Shown here: one piece after another, positions 1-5,527 of the stretch | Layout: each line of letters starts with the position of its first letter | Position numbering within the stretch: the stretch's first letter is position 1 | DNA from: Candidatus Eiseniibacteriota bacterium | GTDB taxonomy: Bacteria > Eisenbacteria > RBG-16-71-46 | Length of the DNA stretch: 5,527 nt | Assembly: GCA_023249815.1 (NCBI GenBank) | Contig: JAHFBX010000232.1 | Coordinates: 1 to 5,527, forward strand | Direction: 5' to 3' | Position numbers and translations under genes: made by a program | The notes under the pieces: generated by a model | Told to the model about the DNA's origin: nothing | Seen by the model: only the letters and a program-made list of their open reading frames with translations | The model's database searches: none

Positions 1-345
1 GTGGCTGGGGTGCGCACGCTGGACGGGACGCCGTGGCCCGCGACCGGCCCCGCACGCGTGCTCACCGCCACCGGCAATCCCGAAGCCGTGGCGGCAAGTG
101 CACGCGAGGCGGGCTTCTCGCCCGTCACGCTCTGCACGCGACGCGACCATCACTGGTTCAGCGCCTCGGAGGCCGCGCAGGAGTCGCGCGCGGCCGGCGG
201 CGGCACGCTGCTGCTCACGGCCAAGGACGCCGTGCGCTGGCCGGCGGCTGCGCCGCGCGAGCGCGTCGCCGTGCTCGAGACGGCCTGGCACTGGCTCGCC
301 GGAGGCGATGAGGTGGAGCGGCTCGTGCGGGAGCCCCGGCCATGA
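1..345 (+). CDS. lpxK: Tetraacyldisaccharide 4'-kinase (LpxK), C-terminal part, cut at the window's 5' edge
   Basis: LpxK phosphorylates the 4' position of the tetraacyldisaccharide 1-phosphate lipid A precursor, using ATP, at the cytoplasmic face of the inner membrane; the product is lipid IVA. The 114 visible residues match the C-terminal third of a family usually about 320-350 residues long. Recognisable blocks are a GNPEAV segment (residues about 25-30), DHHWF (49-53) and LLTAKDAVRW (71-80), matching the family pattern of a GNP block, a DHH/DHx-aromatic block and a TEKDAVK-like block. The Glu usual in the last block is Ala here. The P-loop and catalytic N-terminal half lie upstream of the window, so the GTG at base 1 is simply the first codon seen, not a start. 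The TGA stop overlaps the ATG of nadB. The identification is supported by the lipid A genes downstream. Confidence 0.88.
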   Translation: MAGVRTLDGTPWPATGPARVLTATGNPEAVAASAREAGFSPVTLCTRRDHHWFSASEAAQESRAAGGGTLLLTAKDAVRWPAAAPRERVAVLETAWHWLAGGDEVERLVREPRP

Positions 346-1982
346 CACGGCGCGGGACCGCGGACGTGCTGGTGCTCGGGAGCGGCATCGGCGGACTCAT
401 GCTGGCACTCCGCCTCGCCGAACACGCGCGCGTCCTCGTGCTCACGAAGAAGCGCGCCGACGACACCAACACGAACCAGGCTCAGGGCGGGATCGCCGCT
501 GTGTTCGATGGTCACGACAGCTTTGCACGGCACGAAGCCGACACGCTGCGCGCGGGCGCCGGGCTCTGCGATCGCGACGTGGTGCGCGCGGTGGTGCGCG
601 AAGCGCCCGAGCGCGTGCGCGAGCTCGCGGCGCTCGGCGTGGGCTTCAACCGCTCACGACGCGGCTTCGAGCTGGGCCGCGAGGGCGGGCACACGCGGCG
701 GCGGATCGTGCACGCCTCGGACTTCACCGGCCGGGCCATCGAGCACGCGCTCCTCCAGCAGGTGCGCGCGCATCCGAACGTCGAGCTTCGCGAGGATCAG
801 CTGGCCGTGGACCTGATCCTCGACTCGCGCCTGGGCGGGCGCAGGCGCGGCGCGCGCCGCGACGCGTGCTGGGGCGCCTACGTCATGGACCGCACCTCGC
901 GCCGTATCCGGCCGGTGACGGCGCGCGCCACCGTGCTCGCCACAGGCGGCACGGGGAAGGTCTACCTCTACACGACCAATCCCGACGTGGCGACGGGGGA
1001 CGGTCTCGCCATGGCGTATCGCGCCGGCGCGTCGGTCGAGAGCCTCGAGTTCGTACAGTTCCATCCCACCTGCCTCTACCACCCGCTCGCGCGCACGTTC
1101 CTGATCAGCGAGGCGGTGCGCGGAGAGGGCGCGGTGCTGCGCACGCTGGATGGCGCGCGGTTCATGCCCCGCGTGCACCCGCTCGCCGAGCTGGCACCCC
1201 GCGACATCGTGGCGCGCGCCATCGACCGCGAGATGAAACGGCGCGGGGAACCGCACGTCTGGCTCGACCTGACGCACGTGCCCGCGGCGCGCGTGCGGCG
1301 GCGCTTCCCGAACATCGCCGCGCGCCTGCGCGAGCTCGGGCTCGACCTGGCGCGTGATCCCATCCCGGTGGTGCCGGCGGCGCACTACATGTGCGGCGGC
1401 ATCCGCGCGACGCTCGCCGGGCGCACCGACCTGGACGGCCTGCTCGCGGTGGGCGAAGTGGCGTGCACGGGGCTGCACGGAGCGAACCGGCTCGCCAGCA
1501 ATTCGCTGCTCGAGGCACTGGTCGGCGCGCACCGTACCGCCGACCAGGTGCGGGTGCGCCTGGCCACGGTCTCGGAGGTTCCGAGGCCGCACGCGTGGCG
1601 GTCAGCGGGCACGCGGCCGCCACGCGAGGCGGCGGTTTCGGACCACCATTGGGACTCCGTGCGCCGCGTCATGTGGGACCTGGTCGGCATCGTGCGCAGT
1701 GACGAACGCCTCGCGTTCGCGGCGCGGCGACTGGCGCTCCTCTCGCACGAGATCGAGCGCGACTACGAGCGACTGCGGCTCTCGCCCGACCTGGTCGAGC
1801 TGCGCAACATCGCGCTCGTGGGAAGTCTGATCGTGGTGTGCGCGATGCGGCGTCGCGAGAGCCGCGGCCTCCACTACAACCTCGACCATCCGACGCGTGC
1901 CGTGGCCTGGGCTCAGCGGCGCGTCGTGCTCCGGAGACCGTCGCGCGGCCCGCTTGTGCCGGGCTCCCGCGGCCGCCTATAG
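342..1982 (+). CDS. nadB: L-aspartate oxidase (NadB), FAD-dependent
   Basis: NadB oxidises L-aspartate to iminoaspartate, which quinolinate synthase (NadA) condenses with dihydroxyacetone phosphate in de novo NAD synthesis; it is a soluble cytoplasmic flavoprotein. The 546-residue product is close to the E. coli length (540) and aligns along its whole length. An N-terminal dinucleotide-binding GSGIGG lies at residues 13-18, followed by NQAQGGIAAVF (45-55), REGGHTRRR (113-121), ATGGTGKVY (200-208), QFHPT (239-243), EAVRGEG (257-263), ELAPRDIVARAID (283-295), HYMCGG (348-353) and GLHGANRLASNSLLEA (377-392). E114, H241, R288, H348 and R383 match the E. coli active-site residues E121, H244, R290, H351 and R386 (numbering from memory). 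These, with the RESRGLH block (505-511), favour aspartate oxidase over succinate dehydrogenase or fumarate reductase flavoproteins. The start is the ATG overlapping the lpxK stop, with GGGAG at 329-333 eight bases upstream, implying translational coupling. The last 25 or so residues are Arg-rich and poorly conserved. No nadA or nadC is visible. Confidence 0.96.
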   Translation: MTRRGTADVLVLGSGIGGLMLALRLAEHARVLVLTKKRADDTNTNQAQGGIAAVFDGHDSFARHEADTLRAGAGLCDRDVVRAVVREAPERVRELAALGVGFNRSRRGFELGREGGHTRRRIVHASDFTGRAIEHALLQQVRAHPNVELREDQLAVDLILDSRLGGRRRGARRDACWGAYVMDRTSRRIRPVTARATVLATGGTGKVYLYTTNPDVATGDGLAMAYRAGASVESLEFVQFHPTCLYHPLARTFLISEAVRGEGAVLRTLDGARFMPRVHPLAELAPRDIVARAIDREMKRRGEPHVWLDLTHVPAARVRRRFPNIAARLRELGLDLARDPIPVVPAAHYMCGGIRATLAGRTDLDGLLAVGEVACTGLHGANRLASNSLLEALVGAHRTADQVRVRLATVSEVPRPHAWRSAGTRPPREAAVSDHHWDSVRRVMWDLVGIVRSDERLAFAARRLALLSHEIERDYERLRLSPDLVELRNIALVGSLIVVCAMRRRESRGLHYNLDHPTRAVAWAQRRVVLRRPSRGPLVPGSRGRL

Positions 1983-1983
1983 T
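1954..1983 (+). promoter_or_regulatory. Candidate sigma-70-type promoter inside the 3' end of nadB
   Basis: A TTGTGC hexamer (1954-1959) and a TATAGT hexamer (1978-1983) are separated by 18 bases. The -10 differs from TATAAT at one position and the -35 keeps the TTG core. The -10 contains the nadB stop codon TAG (1980-1982), and such an AT-rich hexamer stands out in this GC-rich background. Transcription would begin at about 1990, leaving a leader of only some 15-21 bases before the next gene. The read is from sequence pattern only; activity and sigma factor are inferred. Confidence 0.55.
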
Positions 1984-1994
1984 CGTCGCCGCTT

Positions 1995-2004
1995 GGAGGG
2001 GAGG
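1995..2004 (+). promoter_or_regulatory. Strong double ribosome binding site for the Minf_1886-family gene
   Basis: The purine run GGAGGGGAGG holds two overlapping Shine-Dalgarno cores. GGAGG at 1995-1999 sits five bases before the ATG at 2005, and GAGG at 2001-2004 sits six bases before the in-frame ATG at 2011. Either start is possible, and the choice changes the protein by only two residues. This is the strongest ribosome binding site in the window. Confidence 0.75.
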
Positions 2005-2424
2005 ATGCCGATGAGCCAGGAGACGCTGTTCCGGGACGCTGTGGACGAGCTGCGCGCGCGCGGAAGCCGTTTCGCCCGCGAGTCCTACGTGTTCCTCGTG
2101 TCGGCGCTCGGCGAGACCGTTCGCGCGCTGCCGGCGGACCGGCTGGCGGACCCCGCACGGCGCCACCTCTCGGGGCGCGAACTCACCGACGGCATCATCC
2201 GCATGGCCCGCGAGGAGTTCGGGTCGTTCGCGCCCATGGTGTTCCGGGAGTGGGGGGTGAGGTCCACCGAGGACATCGGCGCCATCGTGTTCGAGCTGGT
2301 CGAGGCCGGCCAGCTCTCGGCCCGCCCCGAGGACACGCCGGCGGACTTCACGGGCCGGGGCGACCTGTTCGCCGCGCTCGCGGAGCCGCTTCCGCCCGCC
2401 CAGGCCCAAGGCCGCGACGCCTGA
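2005..2424 (+). CDS. Minf_1886 family protein of unknown function
   Basis: A 139-residue soluble protein with no signal peptide or membrane segment. It resembles the uncharacterised Minf_1886 family, first described as a Planctomycetes/Verrucomicrobia-restricted conserved protein (recognised from memory, not searched). Family-like blocks are an N-terminal FRDAVDELRARGSRFARESY stretch (residues 9-28), RHLSGRELTDGIIRMAREEFG (53-73, given by ends R53 to G73), a WGVRSTEDIGAIVFELVEAG block (83-102), and a PEDTPADF tail (108-115) ahead of a low-complexity Pro/Ala/Gln end. No catalytic motif is evident; the fold looks helical. An open frame extends upstream to a GTG at 1897, but that part overlaps nadB codons; the ATG at 2005 is preferred because of the purine-rich binding site just before it (ATG at 2011 is the alternative). 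It has its own candidate promoter and lies four bases before msbA, so it is probably co-transcribed with the lipid A exporter. Function cannot be stated. Confidence 0.85.
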   Translation: MPMSQETLFRDAVDELRARGSRFARESYVFLVSALGETVRALPADRLADPARRHLSGRELTDGIIRMAREEFGSFAPMVFREWGVRSTEDIGAIVFELVEAGQLSARPEDTPADFTGRGDLFAALAEPLPPAQAQGRDA

Positions 2425-2428
2425 CGGC

Positions 2429-4246
2429 GTGACCGCGCTCGCCCGGCTGTTCGGGCTGCTCCGGCCCTACCGCTTTCGCCTGGCCTGTGCCATCTCATGC
2501 ATGGTGGTGTACTCGCTCACCTCCACGCTGTGGATCGCGCTCATCCAACCGTTCATGGCGGTGCTGTTCAGCGGCACGGCGCTGCCGGCCGCGGTCAGCG
2601 CGGGAGCCACAGGATCCTGGCTCGCCAGCCTCCAGCACGTGGTGGCGGGCTGGCTCGAGGCGGAGCGGCCGTTCCGCACCTTCGAGCGACTGTGCGTCTT
2701 GATCCTGGCGTTGTTCCTGGTGCGGAACGTCGCGGACTACGCGGCCTCCTACCTGAGCGTCTCGGTGGAGCAAGCGGCCATGCGTGACCTGCGCCGGCGG
2801 CTGTTCGGTCACCTCCAGTCGCTGCCGCTGTCGTGGCTCCAGGATCGTCGTTCGGGCGAGATCCTGTCGCGGTTGACGAACGACGTGGAAGCGCTGCGAG
2901 GCTCGCTCGCCGCCGGCATCAGCAACCTGTTGAAGGACGGACTCACGCTCCTGGGCTGCCTGTTGTGGGTGTTCGCTGCGTCGTGGCGACTCGCGCTGTT
3001 CTCGTTCGTCGTCTTACCGCCGGCGGCGTGGGCGCTCGTGACGATCGGCCGCAAGATGCGCAAGCGCTCGGGGCAGGCGCAGGAGCGGATGGGAACGCTC
3101 ACCGGCATCCTGCAAGAGAACATCAGCGGCGGACGGATCGTCCGGGCGTTCGGCGCCGAGCGGTTCGAAGAGCGCCGGTTCGAGGCGGCAAACACCGGCT
3201 ACTTCCGAGCGTTCACGCGGCTGCGCCGCGTCTCGGCGGCGGCGAAGCCGCTGTCGGAGTACGCCATCATCGTGGTCGCGGTCGCGATCGGGTGGATGGG
3301 CGCACGCGAGGTGTTCGAGACGAACACCCTGCCGCCCGAGCGCCTGTTCACGTTCGTGGCGGCGCTGCTCGCGATGCTGTCGCCGGTGAAGAGCCTGTCC
3401 GAGATGGGCGGGACGCTCGCCGCGGGCGTGGGCGCGGCCGACCGCGTCTGGGCCGTGCTGGACACGCCGCCCGCGATCGCGGACTCGCCCGCCGCGCTCA
3501 CGCTCGCGCCGTTCACCGGCTCGATCCGCTACGAGCACGTCTCGTTCTCGTACCAGCCGGGAGTGGAGGTGCTGCACGACGTCGACTTCGAAGTGCGTCG
3601 CGGCGAGGTGGTGGCGCTCGTCGGGGCGAGCGGCGGGGGCAAGAGCACGGCGCTCGACCTGCTCGCGCGCTTCCACGATCCCAGCGCGGGGCGCGTCACG
3701 CTGGACGGCGTGGACCTGCGCGACGCGAGCCTCGCGTCGTTGCGCGGCCAGCTGGGCGTCGTGTCGCAGGAGACCATCCTGTTCCACGACAGCGTGCGGG
3801 CGAACATCGGCTACGGGCTCGAGCATCCCGACCCGGGCCTGGTCGAGCGCGCCGCGCGCGCCGCTCACGCGCACGAGTTCGTCTCGCGCATGCCCGAGGG
3901 CTACGACACGATCATCGGCGAGCGCGGCGTGCGCCTGTCGGGCGGCGAGCGCCAGCGCCTCGCGATCGCGCGGGCGCTGCTGCGTGACCCGCGCATCCTG
4001 CTCCTCGACGAGGCCACGTCAGCGCTCGACACCGAGAGCGAACGCCTCGTGCAGGACGCCCTCGAGGGCCTGATGCGCGACCGCACGGTGCTCGTGATTG
4101 CGCACCGGCTCTCGACCGTGCGGCACGCGGACCGCATCCTCGTGTTCGAGCGCGGCCGCATCGTGCAGCACGGGCGCCATCAGGACTTGATCGAGGCCGA
4201 GGGCCCGTACCGCCGGCTGCACGCGATGCAGTTCCGAGACGCGTGA
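2429..4246 (+). CDS. msbA: MsbA-like lipid A export ABC transporter (fused permease and ATPase)
   Basis: A 605-residue half-transporter expected to work as a homodimer in the inner membrane, flipping lipid A-core to the periplasmic face with ATP. The N-terminal permease has about six hydrophobic segments (roughly residues 17-40, 87-110, 160-183, 186-206, 275-294 and 305-322). An extended loop of some 40 residues lies between the first two. The C-terminal ATPase shows the A-loop Tyr 375, Walker A GASGGGKST (399-407), Q-loop Gln 447, signature LSGGERQ (503-509), Walker B ILLLDE (523-528) with catalytic E528, and H-loop His 559, so it looks fully active. The length fits MsbA (about 580-600). The start is GTG, four bases after the preceding stop and without a clear Shine-Dalgarno sequence, which suggests translational coupling. 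The fold alone would also fit a multidrug or peptide exporter; the lipid A assignment rests on the N-terminal LLRPYR/CMVVYSLT region and on lpxK and GT9 neighbours. Confidence 0.88.
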   Translation: MTALARLFGLLRPYRFRLACAISCMVVYSLTSTLWIALIQPFMAVLFSGTALPAAVSAGATGSWLASLQHVVAGWLEAERPFRTFERLCVLILALFLVRNVADYAASYLSVSVEQAAMRDLRRRLFGHLQSLPLSWLQDRRSGEILSRLTNDVEALRGSLAAGISNLLKDGLTLLGCLLWVFAASWRLALFSFVVLPPAAWALVTIGRKMRKRSGQAQERMGTLTGILQENISGGRIVRAFGAERFEERRFEAANTGYFRAFTRLRRVSAAAKPLSEYAIIVVAVAIGWMGAREVFETNTLPPERLFTFVAALLAMLSPVKSLSEMGGTLAAGVGAADRVWAVLDTPPAIADSPAALTLAPFTGSIRYEHVSFSYQPGVEVLHDVDFEVRRGEVVALVGASGGGKSTALDLLARFHDPSAGRVTLDGVDLRDASLASLRGQLGVVSQETILFHDSVRANIGYGLEHPDPGLVERAARAAHAHEFVSRMPEGYDTIIGERGVRLSGGERQRLAIARALLRDPRILLLDEATSALDTESERLVQDALEGLMRDRTVLVIAHRLSTVRHADRILVFERGRIVQHGRHQDLIEAEGPYRRLHAMQFRDA

Positions 4247-4271
4247 ACGCCGCACGCTCGAGCACCGCGCG

Positions 4272-5339
4272 ATGACCGCGGTGACCGTGCCCGCGGGCGG
4301 CTTCCGGCGCATCGCCGTGTTGCGACTCTCCTCGCTCGGCGACGTCGTGCTGACGCTGCCCGTCGTGCATGCGCTCGCGGCCGCGTGGCCGGAGGCCGAC
4401 CTCCACTACTGGGTGAAGGAGGAGTACGCCGATGTCCTGCGCTCCGACCCGGCCATCCGGCACGTGCGCCCGCTCGAGCGGGACGCTCGCCGGCTCGAGG
4501 ACGTGGTCTCGATGAGCGCCGAGCTCGAGGACTTCGACCTGATCGTGGACCTGCACGGCAACACACGCACGCGCGTGCTCACATTTCGGCAGCAGGCCCC
4601 CGTGCTGCGCGCGAATGGCTACCGGCTCCGGCGCGAGCGCTGGGTGCGCGCGCGCTGGAGTCGGCCGGCGCCGCTTCCGCACGCGACCGCGCGCTTCGCC
4701 TTGGCCCTGGCGCCGCTCGGGATCGCCGTCTCCGGATCGCCGCGCGTGCTCGTGGAGCCGCAAACGGAGGCCTGGGCGCGAGCACGATGGGAAGCGTTCG
4801 CCTCCGCTCGCCCGCGCGTCGCGCTCTGCCCGGGAGCCCGGCACGCGACCAAGCGCTGGCCCGAGGCGCGGTGGGTGGCGCTCGACCAGGCGCTCCAGCA
4901 GGCGGGTTTCGCCCGGCTCGTGCTCTCGACCCCCAGCGAGAAACGGCAGTTGCCGAGGCTTGCCGAGCGAGTCGAGGCCTCCGAGTCCTCCACCTGGTGC
5001 TGCGAGAGCCTGTCGCGAGCGGCCGGGCTGCTCGGGGAATGCGCCGTGGCGGTGACGCACGACTCGGGGCTCATGCACCTCGCCGCGGCCCGCGGTCGCC
5101 CGGTCGTGGCGATCTTCGGCAGCACGTCGCCGGTGCTGGGATTCGCTCCGGTGGGCGAGGGCCATGCCGTGATCTGCCGCGACCTCCCGTGCCAGCCGTG
5201 CACGCCCCACGGCCGCGACCGTTGCCCGCTCGGACACCTTCGCTGCCTCACCTCGATCGACGTGGGCGAGGTCCTGGAGCGCGTGCGCGAGCGACTCCCG
5301 GCGCGCGATCCGGGCTGGACATCCCGGGTGCGGGACTGA
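4272..5339 (+). CDS. Glycosyltransferase family 9, ADP-heptose:LPS heptosyltransferase-like (WaaF/WaaC type)
   Basis: A 355-residue, cytoplasmic, membrane-associated GT-B enzyme expected to transfer heptose from ADP-heptose to the inner core of lipopolysaccharide. The N-terminal Rossmann half opens with IAVLRLSSLGDVVLTLPVV (residues 14-32), in which D24 lines up with the proposed catalytic Asp13 of E. coli WaaC. FDLIVDLHGNTRT (88-100) follows. The C-terminal half has VALCPGARHATKRWP (183-197), with K194 near WaaC Lys192, and VTHDSGLMHLAAA (261-273), with D264 near Asp261 (numbering from memory). The cysteine-containing tail C302, C307, C310, C318 and C325, including RCPLGHLRC (317-325), is typical of many GT9 proteins. 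I cannot separate heptosyltransferase I, II or III, so no symbol is given. The ATG at 4272 lies 25 bases after msbA with no good Shine-Dalgarno; an in-frame GTG at 4281 is the alternative. It is probably in the same transcript as msbA. Confidence 0.87.
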   Translation: MTAVTVPAGGFRRIAVLRLSSLGDVVLTLPVVHALAAAWPEADLHYWVKEEYADVLRSDPAIRHVRPLERDARRLEDVVSMSAELEDFDLIVDLHGNTRTRVLTFRQQAPVLRANGYRLRRERWVRARWSRPAPLPHATARFALALAPLGIAVSGSPRVLVEPQTEAWARARWEAFASARPRVALCPGARHATKRWPEARWVALDQALQQAGFARLVLSTPSEKRQLPRLAERVEASESSTWCCESLSRAAGLLGECAVAVTHDSGLMHLAAARGRPVVAIFGSTSPVLGFAPVGEGHAVICRDLPCQPCTPHGRDRCPLGHLRCLTSIDVGEVLERVRERLPARDPGWTSRVRD

Positions 5340-5341
5340 CA

Positions 5342-5373
5342 AACTCGGCGAGTCCGACCGGGTCGCCGGAGTT
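5342..5373 (+). promoter_or_regulatory. Hairpin in the gap after the GT9 gene, covering the next gene's ribosome binding site
   Basis: AACTCGGCGA (5342-5351) pairs with TCGCC-G-GAGTT (5363-5373), giving ten base pairs with G5368 bulged. The 11-base loop can form three more pairs (TCC 5353-5355 with GGG 5360-5362). It begins three bases after the GT9 stop. There is no following T-run, so a standard intrinsic terminator is unlikely. The 3' arm contains the GGAG ribosome binding site of the next gene, so it may limit its translation or simply mark the end of the upstream message. Pairing is seen in the sequence; function is inference. Confidence 0.4.
5368..5371 (+). promoter_or_regulatory. Ribosome binding site supporting the TTG start at 5377
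   Basis: GGAG lies five bases upstream of the TTG at 5377. It decides the start of the last gene, because the only nearby ATG in that frame (5422) would begin in the middle of the hydrophobic signal segment and has no such site at the right distance. Confidence 0.6.
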
Positions 5374-5376
5374 CCC

Positions 5377-5527
5377 TTGCGCGTTCGACGTGGCATCCCC
5401 CAGCTCGCCGCCGTCGCTTTGATGTCGATTGCCGTGCCCGCCCATGCCGGACTCGGCGAGCGCCTCGGCGTCCAGCGTCTTGTGGACGAGTTGCCCGCGG
5501 GAATCGCGCTCGTCGCCGATCCCGCGA
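5377..5527 (+). CDS. Start of an exported protein with a signal peptide, cut at the window's 3' edge; function unknown
   Basis: The frame beginning with TTG at 5377 stays open to the window end (50 complete codons). It encodes a textbook Sec signal peptide: a basic start (M-RVRR, residues 1-5), a hydrophobic stretch (GIPQLAAVALMSIAVP, 6-21) and an AHA cleavage site at residues 22-24, followed by GLGERLGVQRLVDELPAGIALVADPA-like mature sequence (quoted in part: GVQRLVDELPAGIALV, residues 32-47). The frame is closed to other upstream starts back through the gap, and GGAG sits five bases before the TTG. The product should be periplasmic or outer-membrane. The early mature sequence, with a short charged stretch, then L-P-x-G-I-x-L-V-x-D-P, is reminiscent of the N-terminus of M16 (pitrilysin-like) zinc peptidases, but the HxxEH motif would lie beyond the window, so this is only a guess. 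Confidence 0.62.
   Translation, partial: MRVRRGIPQLAAVALMSIAVPAHAGLGERLGVQRLVDELPAGIALVADPA

Noticed and set aside
98..1357. A 419-codon open frame on the plus strand
   Set aside because: It overlaps lpxK and nadB in another frame and is an Arg/Ala-rich low-complexity translation, a composition artefact.
654..1592. A 312-codon open frame on the minus strand
   Set aside because: Antisense to the well conserved core of nadB; no domain-like sequence and no ribosome binding site logic.
1948..1964. Small hairpin GCCCG/CGGGC at the end of nadB as a terminator
   Set aside because: Only five pairs with a seven-base loop and no T-run; it overlaps the candidate promoter, and such short stems are expected by chance at this GC content.
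1897..2004. Upstream extension of the Minf_1886-family gene to a GTG at 1897
   Set aside because: The extra 36 residues overlap nadB, look like shadow sequence, and ignore the strong ribosome binding site directly before the ATG at 2005.
4241..4257. Short stem GCGTG/CACGC at the end of msbA
   Set aside because: Five pairs only, overlapping the stop codon, without a T-run; not enough to call a terminator or regulator.
3912..5396. A 494-codon open frame on the minus strand
   Set aside because: It lies antisense to the msbA and GT9 genes, both of which have full conserved motifs. Its translation is Arg/Ala/Gly/His-rich with no recognisable domain, as expected from high GC at third positions.
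5343..5460. Ten-base direct repeat ACTCGGCGAG at 5343-5352 and 5451-5460
   Set aside because: Short, GC-rich, and one copy lies inside coding sequence for the mature exported protein; no target duplication or element lies between the copies.

Overview
The window is densely coded, all on the + strand, and very GC-rich (I estimate about 70% by eye, not computed). It suggests a Gram-negative (two-membrane) bacterium, because it carries genes for lipid A synthesis (end of lpxK), an MsbA-type lipid A flippase and a family 9 heptosyltransferase for the lipopolysaccharide core. The small Minf_1886-family gene and the base composition suggest a lineage outside the classical Proteobacteria, such as Planctomycetes/Verrucomicrobia relatives, Acidobacteria, Gemmatimonadota or Eisenbacteria-like phyla. 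The window alone cannot settle which.

Layout. 1-345 is the C-terminal third of LpxK, cut by the window edge. 342-1982 is a full-length L-aspartate oxidase (nadB) whose ATG overlaps the lpxK stop by four bases. At the very end of nadB lies a good candidate sigma-70-type promoter whose -10 box contains the nadB stop codon. It is followed by a strong purine-rich ribosome binding site and a 139-residue Minf_1886-family protein of unknown function (2005-2424). Four bases later a GTG opens an msbA-like ABC exporter (2429-4246). After a 25-base gap comes a heptosyltransferase-like GT9 gene (4272-5339). A 37-base gap holding a hairpin then leads into the start of a further gene (TTG at 5377), which encodes a clear signal peptide and runs off the window.

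How they work together. LpxK finishes the lipid IVA precursor, the GT9 enzyme adds core sugar to the lipid A-Kdo acceptor, and the MsbA-like exporter flips the product across the inner membrane. NadB belongs to de novo NAD synthesis and appears as a metabolic passenger in the transcript. The promoter suggests that the unknown gene, msbA and the GT9 gene can also be transcribed independently of lpxK-nadB. I see no mobile element, CRISPR array, RNA gene or sign of recent gene transfer. No stretch longer than 300 bases lacks a gene. I did not find a convincing new multi-gene system. The items most worth a second look are the unknown gene in the lipid A export cluster, its promoter, and the hairpin covering the ribosome binding site of the last gene.
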